Below are positions 26,475-35,522 of a stretch of DNA of 64,000 nucleotides, piece after piece. The stretch comes from an uncultured Dehalococcoidia bacterium (GTDB lineage: Bacteria; Chloroflexota; Dehalococcoidia; Bin125): contig CATQGW010000001.1 in assembly GCA_958295515.1 (NCBI GenBank), positions 516,923 to 580,922 of the forward strand, written 5' to 3'. A program made the translations under genes and the position numbers. How positions within the stretch are numbered: position 1 is the stretch's first letter; every line of letters begins with the position of its first letter. The notes under the pieces are model-generated. The model worked only from the letters and a program-made list of their open reading frames with translations. It searched no databases and was not told where the DNA came from.

Positions 26475-27103
26475 TGTTCTCCGGCATCATCGAAGAGGTG
26501 GGCGCAATCGAGGAAGCCGACGACGGCCTGCTGCGCATCCGCGCACCCAAAATCCTGACCGACGCCCAGCTCGGCGACAGCATCGCGATCAACGGCGTCG
26601 ACCTCACCGTCGCCGACTTCAACGAGACATCCTTCCTCGCCAACGTGATGCCCGAGACCTACCGCCGCTCCAACCTCGGGCAGCTTGCCGTGGGCGCGCG
26701 GGTCAACCTCGAACGCTCCGTCCGCCCCAGCGACCGCCTCAGCGGACATATCGTGCGCGGCGTCGTCGAGGGGCGCGGTGCTTTCCGCAGCGCCACACCC
26801 GAGGCCGACGCGATCATTGCCGCCTACGACGCGCCCCCCGAACTGCTCCGCTACATGATCGTCAAAGGCCCGATCGCGATCGACGGCGTCAGCCTCACCA
26901 TCGTCTCCAAAGACAGAACGGGGTTCGCCGTCTCGCTCGTCCAATACACTCAGCAGCACACCAACCTGCTCGACCGTCGGGCCGGTGACGAGGTCAATCT
27001 GGAGACCGACATCCTCGCGCGCTACGTGGACGCCCTGCTCGAGGCGCGCGAAACCGGCCAAGCACCGACGCTCGATCCCGCGGGGGGAGACGCTCATGGC
27101 TGA
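26474..27103 (+). CDS. ribE: Riboflavin synthase, alpha subunit type
   Basis: 209 residues. It dismutates two 6,7-dimethyl-8-ribityllumazines to riboflavin. The N-terminal MFSGIIEEVG is diagnostic. Two lumazine-binding barrels repeat: DSIAINGVDLTVADF...NVMPETYRRSNLG and GPIAIDGVSLTIVSK...LVQYTQQHTNL. The start ATG shares its A with the ribD stop, and the end overlaps ribBA by 8 bp, which implies coupled translation. Confidence 0.95.
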   Translation: MFSGIIEEVGAIEEADDGLLRIRAPKILTDAQLGDSIAINGVDLTVADFNETSFLANVMPETYRRSNLGQLAVGARVNLERSVRPSDRLSGHIVRGVVEGRGAFRSATPEADAIIAAYDAPPELLRYMIVKGPIAIDGVSLTIVSKDRTGFAVSLVQYTQQHTNLLDRRAGDEVNLETDILARYVDALLEARETGQAPTLDPAGGDAHG

Positions 27104-28517
27104 CCACGAGACCAGCACCGCCCCGGCAGAGCCTGCCGATACCTCGGCCAACCCGCCGACCGGCAAGCCGACGCCGACCCGCCGGCGCAGCGCGCGCAAG
27201 CCCGCCGCCGCCCCCGCCAAGCCCCGCGCGCGCAAGTCCGCCTTCTGCACCGCCGAAGAGGCAATCCACGCCTTCAGCCAGGGCGAACCGCTGATCATCA
27301 CCGACGACGAAGAGCGCGAAAACGAGGGCGACCTCGCCCTCCCCGCCCAATTCGCCACCTCCGACACGATCAACTTCATGGCCACCTACGGGCGCGGGCT
27401 GATCTGCGTCGCCATGGACGGCGAGCGACTCGACAAGCTCGGCTTGCGCCTGATGGTCGACCAGAACCAGAACACCGCCCCGCTCGGCACCGCCTTCACC
27501 GTCAGCGTCGAAGCCCGCACCGGCGTCTCCACCGGCATCTCCGCGCCCGACCGCGCGCGCACCGTGCAGGTGCTGATGGACCCCAACTCAACCGCCGACG
27601 ACCTCGTGCGCCCCGGCCACATGTTCCCGCTGCGCGCCCGCGAGGGCGGCGTGCTGGTGCGCGCCGGCCAGACCGAGGCCAGCGTCGACCTCTGCCGCCT
27701 CGCCGGCCTCCAGCCCGGCGCCGTGATCTGCGAAATCATGAAGCGCGACGGCGAAATGGCGCGCCTGCCCGAACTCGTCCGCTTCTCCAAACGGCACAAG
27801 ATCAAGATGATCAGCGTCGAGCAGATCATCCAGTACCGCCTGCGCACCGAACAGCTCGTCGAGCGCGTCTCCGAAGCCAACCTGCCCACTATGCACGGCA
27901 CCTTCCGGCTGATCGGCTATCAACCGCGCGGCGGCAATGAGGAGCATGTCGCGCTGGTGATGGGGCATGTCGACAGCGGCGAACCGACGCTGGTGCGCGT
28001 GCATTCCCAATGCCTGACCGGCGATGTGTTCAGCTCCCAGCGCTGCGACTGCGGCGAGCAGCTCGACATCGCCATGCGCCTGGTCGCCGAAGAGCGGCGC
28101 GGCGTGATCGTCTATATGGCACAGGAGGGCCGTGGCATCGGCCTGCACAACAAGATCGCCGCCTACGCCCTGCAAGACACCGGCATGGACACCGTCGAAG
28201 CCAACCTCGCGCTCGGCTTCGCCGCCGACCGCCGCGACTACGGCATCGGCATGCAAATCCTCCGCGACCTCGGCGTCTCCCGCATTCGGCTGGTCACCAA
28301 CAACCCGGCCAAGCGCCATGGCCTCTCCGGCTACGGCCTCGAAATCGTCGAGCGCGTCCCCGTCATCGCCCGCGCCAACCCGCACAACGTCCGCTACCTC
28401 ACCACCAAGCACGAAAAAATGGGTCACCTGCTTGACGCCGACGCGCTCGAAGCCACCGAGGCCGCCGACGATCCCGACGAGCAGCCCCCGCCGCGCCGAC
28501 GCGCGGCCATCGGCTGA
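27096..28517 (+). CDS. ribBA: Bifunctional DHBP synthase/GTP cyclohydrolase II
   Basis: 473 residues. A Pro/Ala/Lys/Arg-rich extension of about 47 residues precedes the DHBP synthase domain (RENEGDL at 74-80, DLVRPGHMFPL, EASVDLCRLAGL). The GTP cyclohydrolase II domain has zinc ligands Cys306, Cys317 and Cys319 (SSQRCDCGEQL) and catalytic YMAQEGRGIGLHNKI. The enzyme makes the four-carbon donor from ribulose 5-phosphate and opens GTP, the two entry points of riboflavin synthesis. The ATG at 27096 has GGGGGAGA upstream and overlaps ribE by 8 bp. The basic extension is not part of either catalytic domain. Confidence 0.95.
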   Translation: MADHETSTAPAEPADTSANPPTGKPTPTRRRSARKPAAAPAKPRARKSAFCTAEEAIHAFSQGEPLIITDDEERENEGDLALPAQFATSDTINFMATYGRGLICVAMDGERLDKLGLRLMVDQNQNTAPLGTAFTVSVEARTGVSTGISAPDRARTVQVLMDPNSTADDLVRPGHMFPLRAREGGVLVRAGQTEASVDLCRLAGLQPGAVICEIMKRDGEMARLPELVRFSKRHKIKMISVEQIIQYRLRTEQLVERVSEANLPTMHGTFRLIGYQPRGGNEEHVALVMGHVDSGEPTLVRVHSQCLTGDVFSSQRCDCGEQLDIAMRLVAEERRGVIVYMAQEGRGIGLHNKIAAYALQDTGMDTVEANLALGFAADRRDYGIGMQILRDLGVSRIRLVTNNPAKRHGLSGYGLEIVERVPVIARANPHNVRYLTTKHEKMGHLLDADALEATEAADDPDEQPPPRRRAAIG

Positions 28518-29005
28518 TGCCCCGCATCCACGACGGCGCAGCCCCGCCGGACCCGGAGCACGGGCCGGCCGCCGAGCTGCGCTTCGCCGTCGTCGTCTCC
28601 CGCTTCAACGACTTCGTCACCGCCAAACTGCTCGACGGCTGCCTTGACCACCTGCTCGCCAGCGGCGCGTCGGACGACGACATCGATGTCTACTGGGTGC
28701 CCGGCGCGTTCGAAATCCCGCTCGTCGCCCAGACCTGCGCCCAGAGTGGGCGCTTCGACGCCGTGATCTGCCTCGGCGCGGTCATCCAGGGCGAAACCGA
28801 CCACTATCGCCTCGTCGTCGACGAGGCCGCGCGCGGCATCGCCCGCGTCGGCCTCGACACCGGCGTCCCCTGCATCTTCGAGGTGCTCGCCACCCAAACC
28901 GTCGCCCTGGCCGTCGCCCGCGCCGGCGGCGAAGCCGGCAACAAAGGCGAAGAAGCCGCTCAGGCCGCCATCGAAACCATCCGCGTGCTGCGCACCATCA
29001 CCTGA
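28517..29005 (+). CDS. ribH: 6,7-dimethyl-8-ribityllumazine synthase
   Basis: 162 residues. It condenses the RibD product with 3,4-dihydroxybutanone 4-phosphate. Diagnostic motifs: VVVSRFNDFVTAKLLDG, VYWVPGAFEIP, ICLGAVIQGETDHY and GNKGEEAAQAAIE. Shares one base with the ribBA stop (TGATG), so all four rib genes overlap and are probably translated as one coupled unit. Confidence 0.95.
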   Translation: MPRIHDGAAPPDPEHGPAAELRFAVVVSRFNDFVTAKLLDGCLDHLLASGASDDDIDVYWVPGAFEIPLVAQTCAQSGRFDAVICLGAVIQGETDHYRLVVDEAARGIARVGLDTGVPCIFEVLATQTVALAVARAGGEAGNKGEEAAQAAIETIRVLRTIT

Positions 29006-29067
29006 CTCCACACCCCGCCACTCCGCTCACCGCCCACCACCACCCCACACATCCGCCCCCTATTCCC

Positions 29068-29148
29068 GTCATTCCCGCGAAAGCGGGAATCTCCCCCGTC
29101 CGACCTCCAAAGCCCCGCGACGAGATACCCGCGGCAAGCGCAGGTACG
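29068..29148. repeat. Solitary dRS3/NIME-like repeat
   Basis: GTCATTCCCGCGAAAGCGGG at the left end holds an exact ATTCCC-N8-GGGAAT 20-mer (29071-29090). After CCGACCTCCAAAG comes a degenerate right end, GAGATACCCGC...GCAGGTA. Same family and orientation logic as 10857-11169. It lies between ribH and a convergent small gene. Confidence 0.7.
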
Positions 29149-29189
29149 GCGAACGCGGAGGCGGAAATGGTTGGGGAGGAGGGCGGGAA

Positions 29190-29399
29190 CTACAACCGCA
29201 GCTTGCCGTGCGACGGCTGGCGACGCCGCTGCCGGCCTTCTTCCACCGCCTGCTCGCGCTCCAGCTCGAACACCGAGATGATGCTGCTCTCGTAGACGTA
29301 GCCGCAGGCCAGGCAGCTCGAATAGACGCTGTGCGCGTCCGACTCGACCAGCATCGAGCCGCTGCAGCGGGGGCATTTCGAGGGCGGGGTGACAGGCAT
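29190..29399 (-). CDS. Small zinc-ribbon protein
   Basis: 69 residues. Two CxxC knuckles (CPRC near residue 9 and CLAC near residue 31, in SSCLACGYVYES) form a zinc ribbon; the remainder is charged (QAVEEGRQRRRQPSHGKLRL). Starting at ATG 29399 places GGGAGA 7 bp upstream. Similar small ribbons bind nucleic acid or act as subunits. No specific role can be assigned. Confidence 0.6.
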   Translation of the reverse strand: MPVTPPSKCPRCSGSMLVESDAHSVYSSCLACGYVYESSIISVFELEREQAVEEGRQRRRQPSHGKLRL

Positions 29400-29604
29400 C
29401 GCGTTCTCTCCCGGGGCGTGCGCCCCTCTGCAATGTTTGTGAACTCCATCACGATTTCGCGTTTGTGAAACCTTGCACATTGTGGGGATCGCATCCCCTG
29501 ATGTCAAGCGCTCCTCCCCCTCAATTCACCTCTGTTACCTGGATTACACAAGCGCCTCCGCCGCGCGCCTCTAATCTGCCTGCGCCGCCCTGCGAGGTTT
29601 CCCT

Positions 29605-30534
29605 ATGCGACGCATCACCGACCGCATCGCCGTCTTCGCCGTGGCGCTGATGCTTGACGCCGCCGCGCAATTCGTCTTCGGTCCCCCGCCTGCGCCGCAC
29701 GCCACCTGGATCGCCTGCGCGCTCGACCGCATCGCCGCCCGCACACCCGCCCCGCGCCTGCGGCCCATCATGCCCGTGCTGCTGGCCGTGCTCGCCGCCC
29801 GCGCCGCCGCCCTGCTCAGCCACGCCGGCCAGCAGCGCGGCGCGCGCACACCGCTGATCATCGTCCAGGCCGCCGTGCTCGCCGCCAGCTTCGACGCCTG
29901 GCGCAGCCTGCGCGAGGCCCGCCGCGCCGAGCGTGAACTGGCCCGCGCCGTTGAGCCCACCGCCGTCACCGGCGCGGTCGAAATCGAACTCGGACGCCTC
30001 GCCCAGGGCGCCAGCGAGGGCGTCGTCGGCGCCTGGGCCGCCTACGCCGTCGCCGATCTGCCCGGCGCCGTCGCCTGGGCCGCTGCCGAAAGCATCGGCG
30101 GCGCCGGCCGCCCCGACGGACCGCTCGCCGCCGTGCTCGAATCCTCCGGCCAGCTGGCCGCCGTGCAGCAGGCCCGCGACGCGATCGCCGGCGCCGCCAC
30201 GCTGGCCGCCGCGCGCGGCGGCGAGTCGCTCTCGCTGCACCTCGACGACATCGTCGACTCCGCCGACACCCCCCTCGCCGTCACCGCGATGACCGTCGCG
30301 CTCGACCGCCGCGTGGTCTGGAACGGGCGAATCAGCGGCTGGCAGCGCCCGCCGCCGAACCGCGACGACCTACGCCGCGCCTCCCGCCTCGCGCTGCGCA
30401 CCCTCGCCCTGCTGGCCGCCGCCACCGCCGCCGCCATCGCCGCCGTCGAACTGCTCAAGCCGCCCCGCCGCGCCGACGACTGGCGGCGCGAGCCGCCCGA
30501 CTGGGAGCGCCTGCTCGACCTGCGCAGCCGCTGA
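29605..30534 (+). CDS. Divergent CobD/CbiB-like membrane protein
   Basis: 309 residues with hydrophobic segments at both ends and in the middle. The segment VEIELGRLAQGASEGVVGAWAAYAV resembles the CbiB pattern I-x-x-L-A-E-x-x-x-D-G-V-V-x-P, and the N-terminal half is similarly laid out, but several conserved CbiB residues are replaced. CobD/CbiB attaches aminopropanol to the cobyric acid precursor at the membrane in cobalamin synthesis. No other cobalamin gene is nearby. It may be a paralogue with a different role, or an unrelated membrane protein. Confidence 0.4.
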   Translation: MRRITDRIAVFAVALMLDAAAQFVFGPPPAPHATWIACALDRIAARTPAPRLRPIMPVLLAVLAARAAALLSHAGQQRGARTPLIIVQAAVLAASFDAWRSLREARRAERELARAVEPTAVTGAVEIELGRLAQGASEGVVGAWAAYAVADLPGAVAWAAAESIGGAGRPDGPLAAVLESSGQLAAVQQARDAIAGAATLAAARGGESLSLHLDDIVDSADTPLAVTAMTVALDRRVVWNGRISGWQRPPPNRDDLRRASRLALRTLALLAAATAAAIAAVELLKPPRRADDWRREPPDWERLLDLRSR

Positions 30535-30631
30535 CGATCCGCCGCGGCGAACCACAGCGCCGATCTGTTTTACTATTGGGTTGAGGCGCGCCACGACCGC
30601 TCCCGCGCGCCGTTCGAAAGAGGATCCCGCC

Positions 30632-31057
30632 ATGCCCGCCTTTCCCAGCACCGATTGGTTCGAAGCGCTCCGCGAGGTTGTGATCAAAGACCCCGAGTGG
30701 CGGGCCTTCGGCATGATGGACTGCGCGATGGGCGTCAACGTCGGCGACAGCACCATCAAAGTCGTCTTCGACGGCTACGACATCCCCGAAATCGCCGATG
30801 TCTCCGACGACCCCGACGATGCCGACCTCGATTTCACGCTCGTCATGCCTCCCGCACGCTGGCGCGAGATGCTGGAGAACATCCAGTCCAACGGCCACGC
30901 CGACCTCCATCACACGCTCAACACCATCGACCTCGAAACCCCCGAAGAGCTCGCCAAAGGCGAGGACTACACCCGCCGCGACCTCTTCTACCGCTTCAAC
31001 CAGACGTTGCAGGACTTCTTCGACGCCAGCTCCCACATCGAAACCACCTTCAACTGA
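30632..31057 (+). CDS. SCP2-like sterol-carrier-type protein, hypothetical
   Basis: 141 residues, acidic and soluble, starting after AAAGAGGA. FPSTDWFEALREVVIKDPEW followed by FGMMDCAMGVNVGDSTIKVVFDGYDI looks like the beta-sheet half of SCP2 lipid-binding domains, and the C-terminal helix LFYRFNQTLQDFFDASSHIE fits as well. SCP2 domains bind hydrophobic ligands. The match is by overall pattern only; the gene is separated from thyX by about 100 bp. Confidence 0.5.
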   Translation: MPAFPSTDWFEALREVVIKDPEWRAFGMMDCAMGVNVGDSTIKVVFDGYDIPEIADVSDDPDDADLDFTLVMPPARWREMLENIQSNGHADLHHTLNTIDLETPEELAKGEDYTRRDLFYRFNQTLQDFFDASSHIETTFN

Positions 31058-31155
31058 CCAAGCGCAGGTGTGGAACGTTCGTGAGCGGTGTGGACCGCCG
31101 GTGGAGTTAACAGGCCCCTGGAGCGCAGTGCCCCGAACCCCCGCACAGTGACCAC

Positions 31156-31962
31156 ATGCCCATTGAGGTCACCCTGATCGACCACACCAAAGACCCGATC
31201 CGCGCCCTCTACATGGCGTATCGGGTCTGCTACTCCGCGCTCACCCCCGAGCAGGTCCTCGCGCGCATTGCCGACGAGCGCATCTCGCACGAAAAAATGC
31301 TCGAATTCGTCGAAGCCCGCCTCCAGACCGGCCACATGTCCCCACTCGAACAGGTCGTCTTCGAGTTCGGCATCTCCGGCGTCTCGCGCGCCTTCAGCCA
31401 CCAGTTCGTGCGCCACCGCATCGGCATCTCCTTCGAGCAGCAGTCGCAGCGCTACGTCACCTACCAGGGCGGCGAGTTCCCCTACAGCGTGCCCCGCACC
31501 GTGCAGCAGGCCGGACTCGCCGACGACATGGCCGCGCTCTTCGCCGAAGCCGGCGCGCTCTACGAAAAAATGGTCGCCGCCGGCGTGCCCGCCGAAGACG
31601 CCCGCTTCCTGCTGCCCAACGCGACCAACACCAACTTCAAAATCACCGTCAACTTCGCCGCCCTGCTGCACATCGCCGACCTGCGCCTCTGCACCCGCGC
31701 CCAGTGGGAATTCCGCAAGGTCGTCTCCCTGATGCGCGCCGCAGTCGTGCGCGTCGCCCCCGAGCTGGGCCGCACCCTCCAGCCCAAATGCGGCGAGCGC
31801 CGCATGGGCTACTGCGACGAGGACTACGACGCCTGGGAGGCCTGCCCCATCGGCCGCAAACGCCCCCACAAAAGCGACCTCTTCAACCTCTACAACGCCT
31901 ACCGCCGCGGCGAACTCGCCGACCTCGACGCCGCCGACATGGAACTCATCGCCTCCGAATAA
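31156..31962 (+). CDS. thyX: FAD-dependent thymidylate synthase ThyX
   Basis: 268 residues. It methylates dUMP using methylene-tetrahydrofolate and FAD/NADPH, in place of ThyA. The ThyX motif is at residues 86-97 (RHRIGISFEQQS, then QRY). Eight residues separate RHR from the Ser, whereas the canonical spacing is seven. Other features fit: HMSPLEQVVFEFGISGVSRAF before it and LRLCTRAQWEFRKV after. The C-terminal third carries four cysteines in PKCGERRMGYC and EACPIGRKRPHK. Confidence 0.95.
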   Translation: MPIEVTLIDHTKDPIRALYMAYRVCYSALTPEQVLARIADERISHEKMLEFVEARLQTGHMSPLEQVVFEFGISGVSRAFSHQFVRHRIGISFEQQSQRYVTYQGGEFPYSVPRTVQQAGLADDMAALFAEAGALYEKMVAAGVPAEDARFLLPNATNTNFKITVNFAALLHIADLRLCTRAQWEFRKVVSLMRAAVVRVAPELGRTLQPKCGERRMGYCDEDYDAWEACPIGRKRPHKSDLFNLYNAYRRGELADLDAADMELIASE

Positions 31963-32018
31963 CCCACCCTTCCTTCTTCCCACTTCGCCACACCTGCCTC
32001 CCGCTCCGTCAGCCCCAC

Positions 32019-32378
32019 CTAACGCATCTCCAACAACTGCACAAAATTCCCGTCCGGATCCCGCAGCGTCGCCACCAGACCACCCCACGACTCACGCTCC
32101 GGCGCGCGATGCACCCGCACCGACCGATCCGCCGCCAACACCCGCGCAAACTCCCCCTCCACATCGTCCACGAACAGATTGATCTGCGCCCGCGCCGGCT
32201 CCCGCGTCGGCCCCGAGATCTCGGAGTGATCAAGAATCCGAATGAACCCGCCCGCCGCCTCGAAGACCGGATCCGCAAACCGCTCCACCCGCCGCAAACC
32301 CAGCACCTCGCCGTAGAACCGCGCCAGCGCCCCCGGCTGATCGGTCCCAAGCATCACCGTCAGCTCGCGCACCTCCAC
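32019..32378 (-). CDS. VOC superfamily protein
   Basis: 119 residues, short glyoxalase/bleomycin-resistance-type fold: TDQPGALARFYGEVLGLRRV, INLFVDDVEGEFARV and the closing TLRDPDGNFVQLLEMR. The first metal ligand position is not His, so it may not bind metal. Substrate unknown. It starts with GTG just after the stop of the metallo-hydrolase gene upstream (3 bp gap), so the two form a coupled pair. Confidence 0.75.
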   Translation of the reverse strand: MEVRELTVMLGTDQPGALARFYGEVLGLRRVERFADPVFEAAGGFIRILDHSEISGPTREPARAQINLFVDDVEGEFARVLAADRSVRVHRAPERESWGGLVATLRDPDGNFVQLLEMR

Positions 32379-32381
32379 CGC

Positions 32382-33212
32382 TCAGACCTCCAGCGCCAGC
32401 CCGTCGCGCGCCACCAGCACCTCCCCATCGAACACCGCGCCCGCCGCCGCCAGCAGCTTCTCCTCGCGCTCGGTGCGCAGCAGATGGGTCAGCACCAGAC
32501 GCCGCGCGCCCGCCGCCTGCGCGATCCGCCCCGCCTCCTCCGCCTGCGAATGCGTCGCCGCGATCGCGCCGCCCATCGCCTCCCGCGCCTTCGCCGACAT
32601 CCCCGCCTGCTCCGCCATCCGCTCAATCGCCCCCTGCGTGTAGGCCTCGTGAATCAGCAGATCCGCCCCCTCCGCCAGCGGTACCAGCGCCTCCGGCGCA
32701 TAGGTCGTGTCGCCGCTGTAGACCAGCGAGCGCCCGCCCAGCTCAAAGCGCCGCGCCAGACACTCCAGCTGCGGCGCATGCGGCACCTCCACCGAGCGCA
32801 CCGTGAACGGCCCAATCTCCCGCTCATCGCCCGGCCGCGTCAGCTGCACCCCCACCCCCGCAAGCCACTCGAGCATCTGCGGGCGCGCCAGATTGACCTC
32901 CGCAAACCCCCGCGCCGCCTCGATATAGGCGTCCGTGTCGCGCGGCCCGTAGACCGTCAGCGGCGGCCCCCTCCGCGCCAGCAGCCGGCAGAACAACTCC
33001 ACAATCCCCATCGCGTGGTCGAAATGCAGATGCGAATAGACCACTCCCAGCAGCCCATCGGGGTCCAGCCCCGCCTCAACCATCCGCTCCAAAAACCCCG
33101 GCCCGCAATCCAGCAGCAGCCGCACCCCCCCATCTTCCAGATGAATCGAGGAGTTCGCCCGCTCCCGCGAGATCGCCCCACCCGCCCCAGTCCCACAAAA
33201 CGTGATCCGCAT
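32382..33212 (-). CDS. MBL-fold metallohydrolase, RNase Z-like
   Basis: 276 residues from ATG 33212 with GAGGAGG upstream. Beta-lactamase-fold motif HLHFDHAMG (SHLHFDH), the later Asp in VYSGDTTYAPE and the His in LVLTHLL. FCGTGAGGAISRERANSSI at the N-terminus and RLLLDCGPG resemble RNase Z/ElaC-type or phosphodiesterase-type members. Without the tRNA-binding exosite visible, the substrate stays open (tRNA 3' trailer, cyclic nucleotide or other ester). Confidence 0.82.
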   Translation of the reverse strand: MRITFCGTGAGGAISRERANSSIHLEDGGVRLLLDCGPGFLERMVEAGLDPDGLLGVVYSHLHFDHAMGIVELFCRLLARRGPPLTVYGPRDTDAYIEAARGFAEVNLARPQMLEWLAGVGVQLTRPGDEREIGPFTVRSVEVPHAPQLECLARRFELGGRSLVYSGDTTYAPEALVPLAEGADLLIHEAYTQGAIERMAEQAGMSAKAREAMGGAIAATHSQAEEAGRIAQAAGARRLVLTHLLRTEREEKLLAAAGAVFDGEVLVARDGLALEV

Positions 33213-33287
33213 CTGGGCCCTCCTCAATGACGGGAGAGTATCCCGTCCGACTAGAGCCTGTTCATGCACGCCCGCGCCCAACAATTC

Positions 33288-33380
33288 GTCATACCCGCGC
33301 TTGCCACGGGTATCTCGCCGAGTCGAGCACGAATGCCAGTGCAGAACACGGCGAGATTGCCGCGGCAGAGTGCGGCAATG
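33288..33380. repeat. Degenerate dRS3/NIME-like repeat
   Basis: GTCATACCCGCGCTTGCCACGGGTATCTCG at the left and GAGATTGCCGC...GCGGCAATGAC at the right are the two inverted hairpin ends, with altered cores. Same design as the 94-bp elements at 10857-11169 but diverged. In the gap between the metallohydrolase and CoA-transferase genes. Confidence 0.55.
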
Positions 33381-33470
33381 ACGGAGGCAGGAGGGTCACT
33401 CCCAGCCCTGGACAACGGGGCCGTCGTCTACCTTGATCCAACGTTGTGGGAATACGAAACGTAAGCCAGC

Positions 33471-34712
33471 ATGCCACCCCTCGACGGCATCCGCGTCATC
33501 GACCACGGCCATGTCTGGGCGGGGCCCCTGCTCGGCATGATGATGGCCGACCTCGGAGCCGAAGTCATCAAAGTCGGCCCGCCCCATCGACAGTCCGGCG
33601 TCTCCATGGGCGGACGCCAATCGCCCGTCGGCTCGCTCGGCGGCGACCGCGGCGCCACCCCGCCCGACGACCCGCGCGCCTTCCACGGACTCGACCGCGG
33701 CAAAATCAGCATCGCCATCCACCTCGGCGACCCTCGCGGCCTCGAACTCTACAAACGCCTGATCGCCCGCGCCGATGTCGTCTTCGACAACTTCGCCCCC
33801 CGCGTCATGCCCTCGCTCGGCCTCGACTACCAAACCCTCAGCGCCGTCAACCCGCGCATCATCATGGCCTCCCTCTCCGCCGCCGGCGCCACCCCCGGCC
33901 CCTGGCGCGACCTCGTCACCTACGGCCCCTCGCTTGCCGCCCTCTACGGGCTCAAGAGTCTGCTCGGCTACGCCGCCGACCCCCAGCCGCGCGAAGACAC
34001 CGCCGACCTCGACCCCACTGCCGCCGGCCACGCCTTCATCGCCGTGCTCGCCGCCCTCGAATACCGCGAGCGCAGCGGCAAAGGCCAGTTCATCGACCTC
34101 GCCCAGGGCGAAGCCACCCTCCAGCGCGCCGCCCAGCCGCTCATGGACTACCTGCTCAACTGCCGCGACGCCGGCCCCCAGGGCAACCGCTCCGCCGGAC
34201 TTGCGCCGCACGGCGTCTACCCCGCCCACGGCGACGACGCCTGGCTCGCCATCGTCGTGCGCAGCGACGACGAATGGGCGAGCCTCCGCCAACTCGCCGC
34301 CGGCGCGCTCGACAACCCCCGCTGGGATCGCGCCCTCCACCGCCTGCAAGACCAGGACGCGCTCGACGCCGCCCTCGCCGCCTGGACCCGCACCCACGAC
34401 GCCGCCCCACTCGCCGAGCGCCTACAGCAAGCCGGCGTTCCCGCCTTCCCCATGATGAGCCCCATTGATCTGCTCACCGACCCCGACTTCGCCACCCTCA
34501 ACGCCGCCGCCATCGACCTCTCCGCCGAAGCCGCCGCCCCCGCCCGCAACGGCGCGCTCTACGTCGGAACCCCCTGGAAAATGCAGCGCTCCCCCGCCGC
34601 CCTGCGCGCCCCCACCCCCAACCGCGGCGAGCACGACGACTACATCTACGGCGACCTTCTCGGCCTCACCGATTCAGAGCGCAGCGAACTCCGCGAGGCT
34701 GGCGTGATCTGA
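33471..34712 (+). CDS. Family III CoA-transferase (CaiB/BaiF)
   Basis: 413 residues. LDGIRVIDHGHVWAGPLLGMMMADLGAEVIKV at the start, then the conserved FHGLDRGKISIAIHLGDP and ADVVFDNFAPRVM. It transfers CoA between carboxylic acids such as formate/oxalate, carnitine/crotonobetaine or aromatic acids. The specific substrate is not indicated by neighbours. The catalytic Asp would be in the region after the FAPRVM segment; its exact position is not claimed. Confidence 0.88.
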   Translation: MPPLDGIRVIDHGHVWAGPLLGMMMADLGAEVIKVGPPHRQSGVSMGGRQSPVGSLGGDRGATPPDDPRAFHGLDRGKISIAIHLGDPRGLELYKRLIARADVVFDNFAPRVMPSLGLDYQTLSAVNPRIIMASLSAAGATPGPWRDLVTYGPSLAALYGLKSLLGYAADPQPREDTADLDPTAAGHAFIAVLAALEYRERSGKGQFIDLAQGEATLQRAAQPLMDYLLNCRDAGPQGNRSAGLAPHGVYPAHGDDAWLAIVVRSDDEWASLRQLAAGALDNPRWDRALHRLQDQDALDAALAAWTRTHDAAPLAERLQQAGVPAFPMMSPIDLLTDPDFATLNAAAIDLSAEAAAPARNGALYVGTPWKMQRSPAALRAPTPNRGEHDDYIYGDLLGLTDSERSELREAGVI

Positions 34713-34713
34713 T

Positions 34714-34738
34714 CTCCCTCTCCCCCTGCCAGAGGGAG
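34714..34738. terminator. Inverted repeat between convergent genes
   Basis: CTCCCTCT (34714-34721) and AGAGGGAG (34731-34738) form a perfect 8-bp stem with a 9-base loop, between the stop of the CoA-transferase (34712) and the stop of the VWA gene (34761). No U-tract follows, so its use as a terminator is only plausible. Confidence 0.4.
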
Positions 34739-34760
34739 CAGGGAAAACCACACCCCTCGC

Positions 34761-35489
34761 TCATTCCTCATCCTCCCCCTCGCGCACACCTTGGAAGAAG
34801 TCCTCGTTTTCACGGCGGCGCTTGACGCGCGACATCTGACGCCGCGAGCTGATCCCGCGGCTGACCGAGCGGCTGGCCCTGGCGACGCCGACCGCCGAGG
34901 CATCGAAGTTGGATGCGCTGCGCGAGTCCACACCCAGCCTGCGGCTCTGCGCGTAGGCGTCCTGATTCGCGCCCAGGTACGCGACGGTCCAGCCCTGCGC
35001 TTTGCGCTCTTCAAGCAGCTTCACGATGCTCGCGCGGTCGTAGTCGGTGCTCGCGTTCTCGAGTCCGTCGGTGAAGATCACCACCATCTGATCCTCCTCG
35101 GCCAAGCCGGCCGCCTTCCGTTCGCGGATGCGCCGGTCGGCTCGCCCGATCAGCGCCCCGATCGCGTCGTAGAGCGGAGTCGCCCCGCGCGGCTCGTAGT
35201 CCGCCGCGAGCAGCGGCTTCACATCGCCGATCGCCTCGTCGTCGACGATCACCTCGAACGGATCCTGGGAGTCGAACTGGGCGATCGTGATCCGGCACTC
35301 GTCCGCGCCGCCGCGCTGCTCGCCGAGCAGCGTGTTCGTCTCATGCACCACCGCTTCCCGCAGCGGCTGCATCGAGCCCGAGCGATCAAGCAGATACCAG
35401 ATGTTGAGCGGCTCGTCGGCAGCTCGGTTCGCCCGGAGCTGCTCGGACGTGTGCGACTGGTTGGCCTTCGACTTCTCAGACTTGGGCAC
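34761..35489 (-). CDS. VWA-domain protein
   Basis: About 242 residues from GTG 35489; an ATG at 35534 is an alternative. The VWA fold is clear: YLLDRSGSMQPLREAV carries the MIDAS DxSxS signature, ATPLYDAIGALI holds the MIDAS Thr, and VVIFTDGLENAS the last Asp. The C-terminal 60 residues are Arg/Ser-rich and highly charged. Possibly a tellurite/stress-type or intracellular VWA adaptor; no AAA+ partner is adjacent here. Divergent from the dienelactone hydrolase gene across an inverted repeat. Confidence 0.8.
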   Translation of the reverse strand: MPKSEKSKANQSHTSEQLRANRAADEPLNIWYLLDRSGSMQPLREAVVHETNTLLGEQRGGADECRITIAQFDSQDPFEVIVDDEAIGDVKPLLAADYEPRGATPLYDAIGALIGRADRRIRERKAAGLAEEDQMVVIFTDGLENASTDYDRASIVKLLEERKAQGWTVAYLGANQDAYAQSRRLGVDSRSASNFDASAVGVARASRSVSRGISSRRQMSRVKRRRENEDFFQGVREGEDEE

Positions 35490-35522
35490 CGCATTCCCCT
35501 CTCCTGCGTCCGCTGGACGCCT

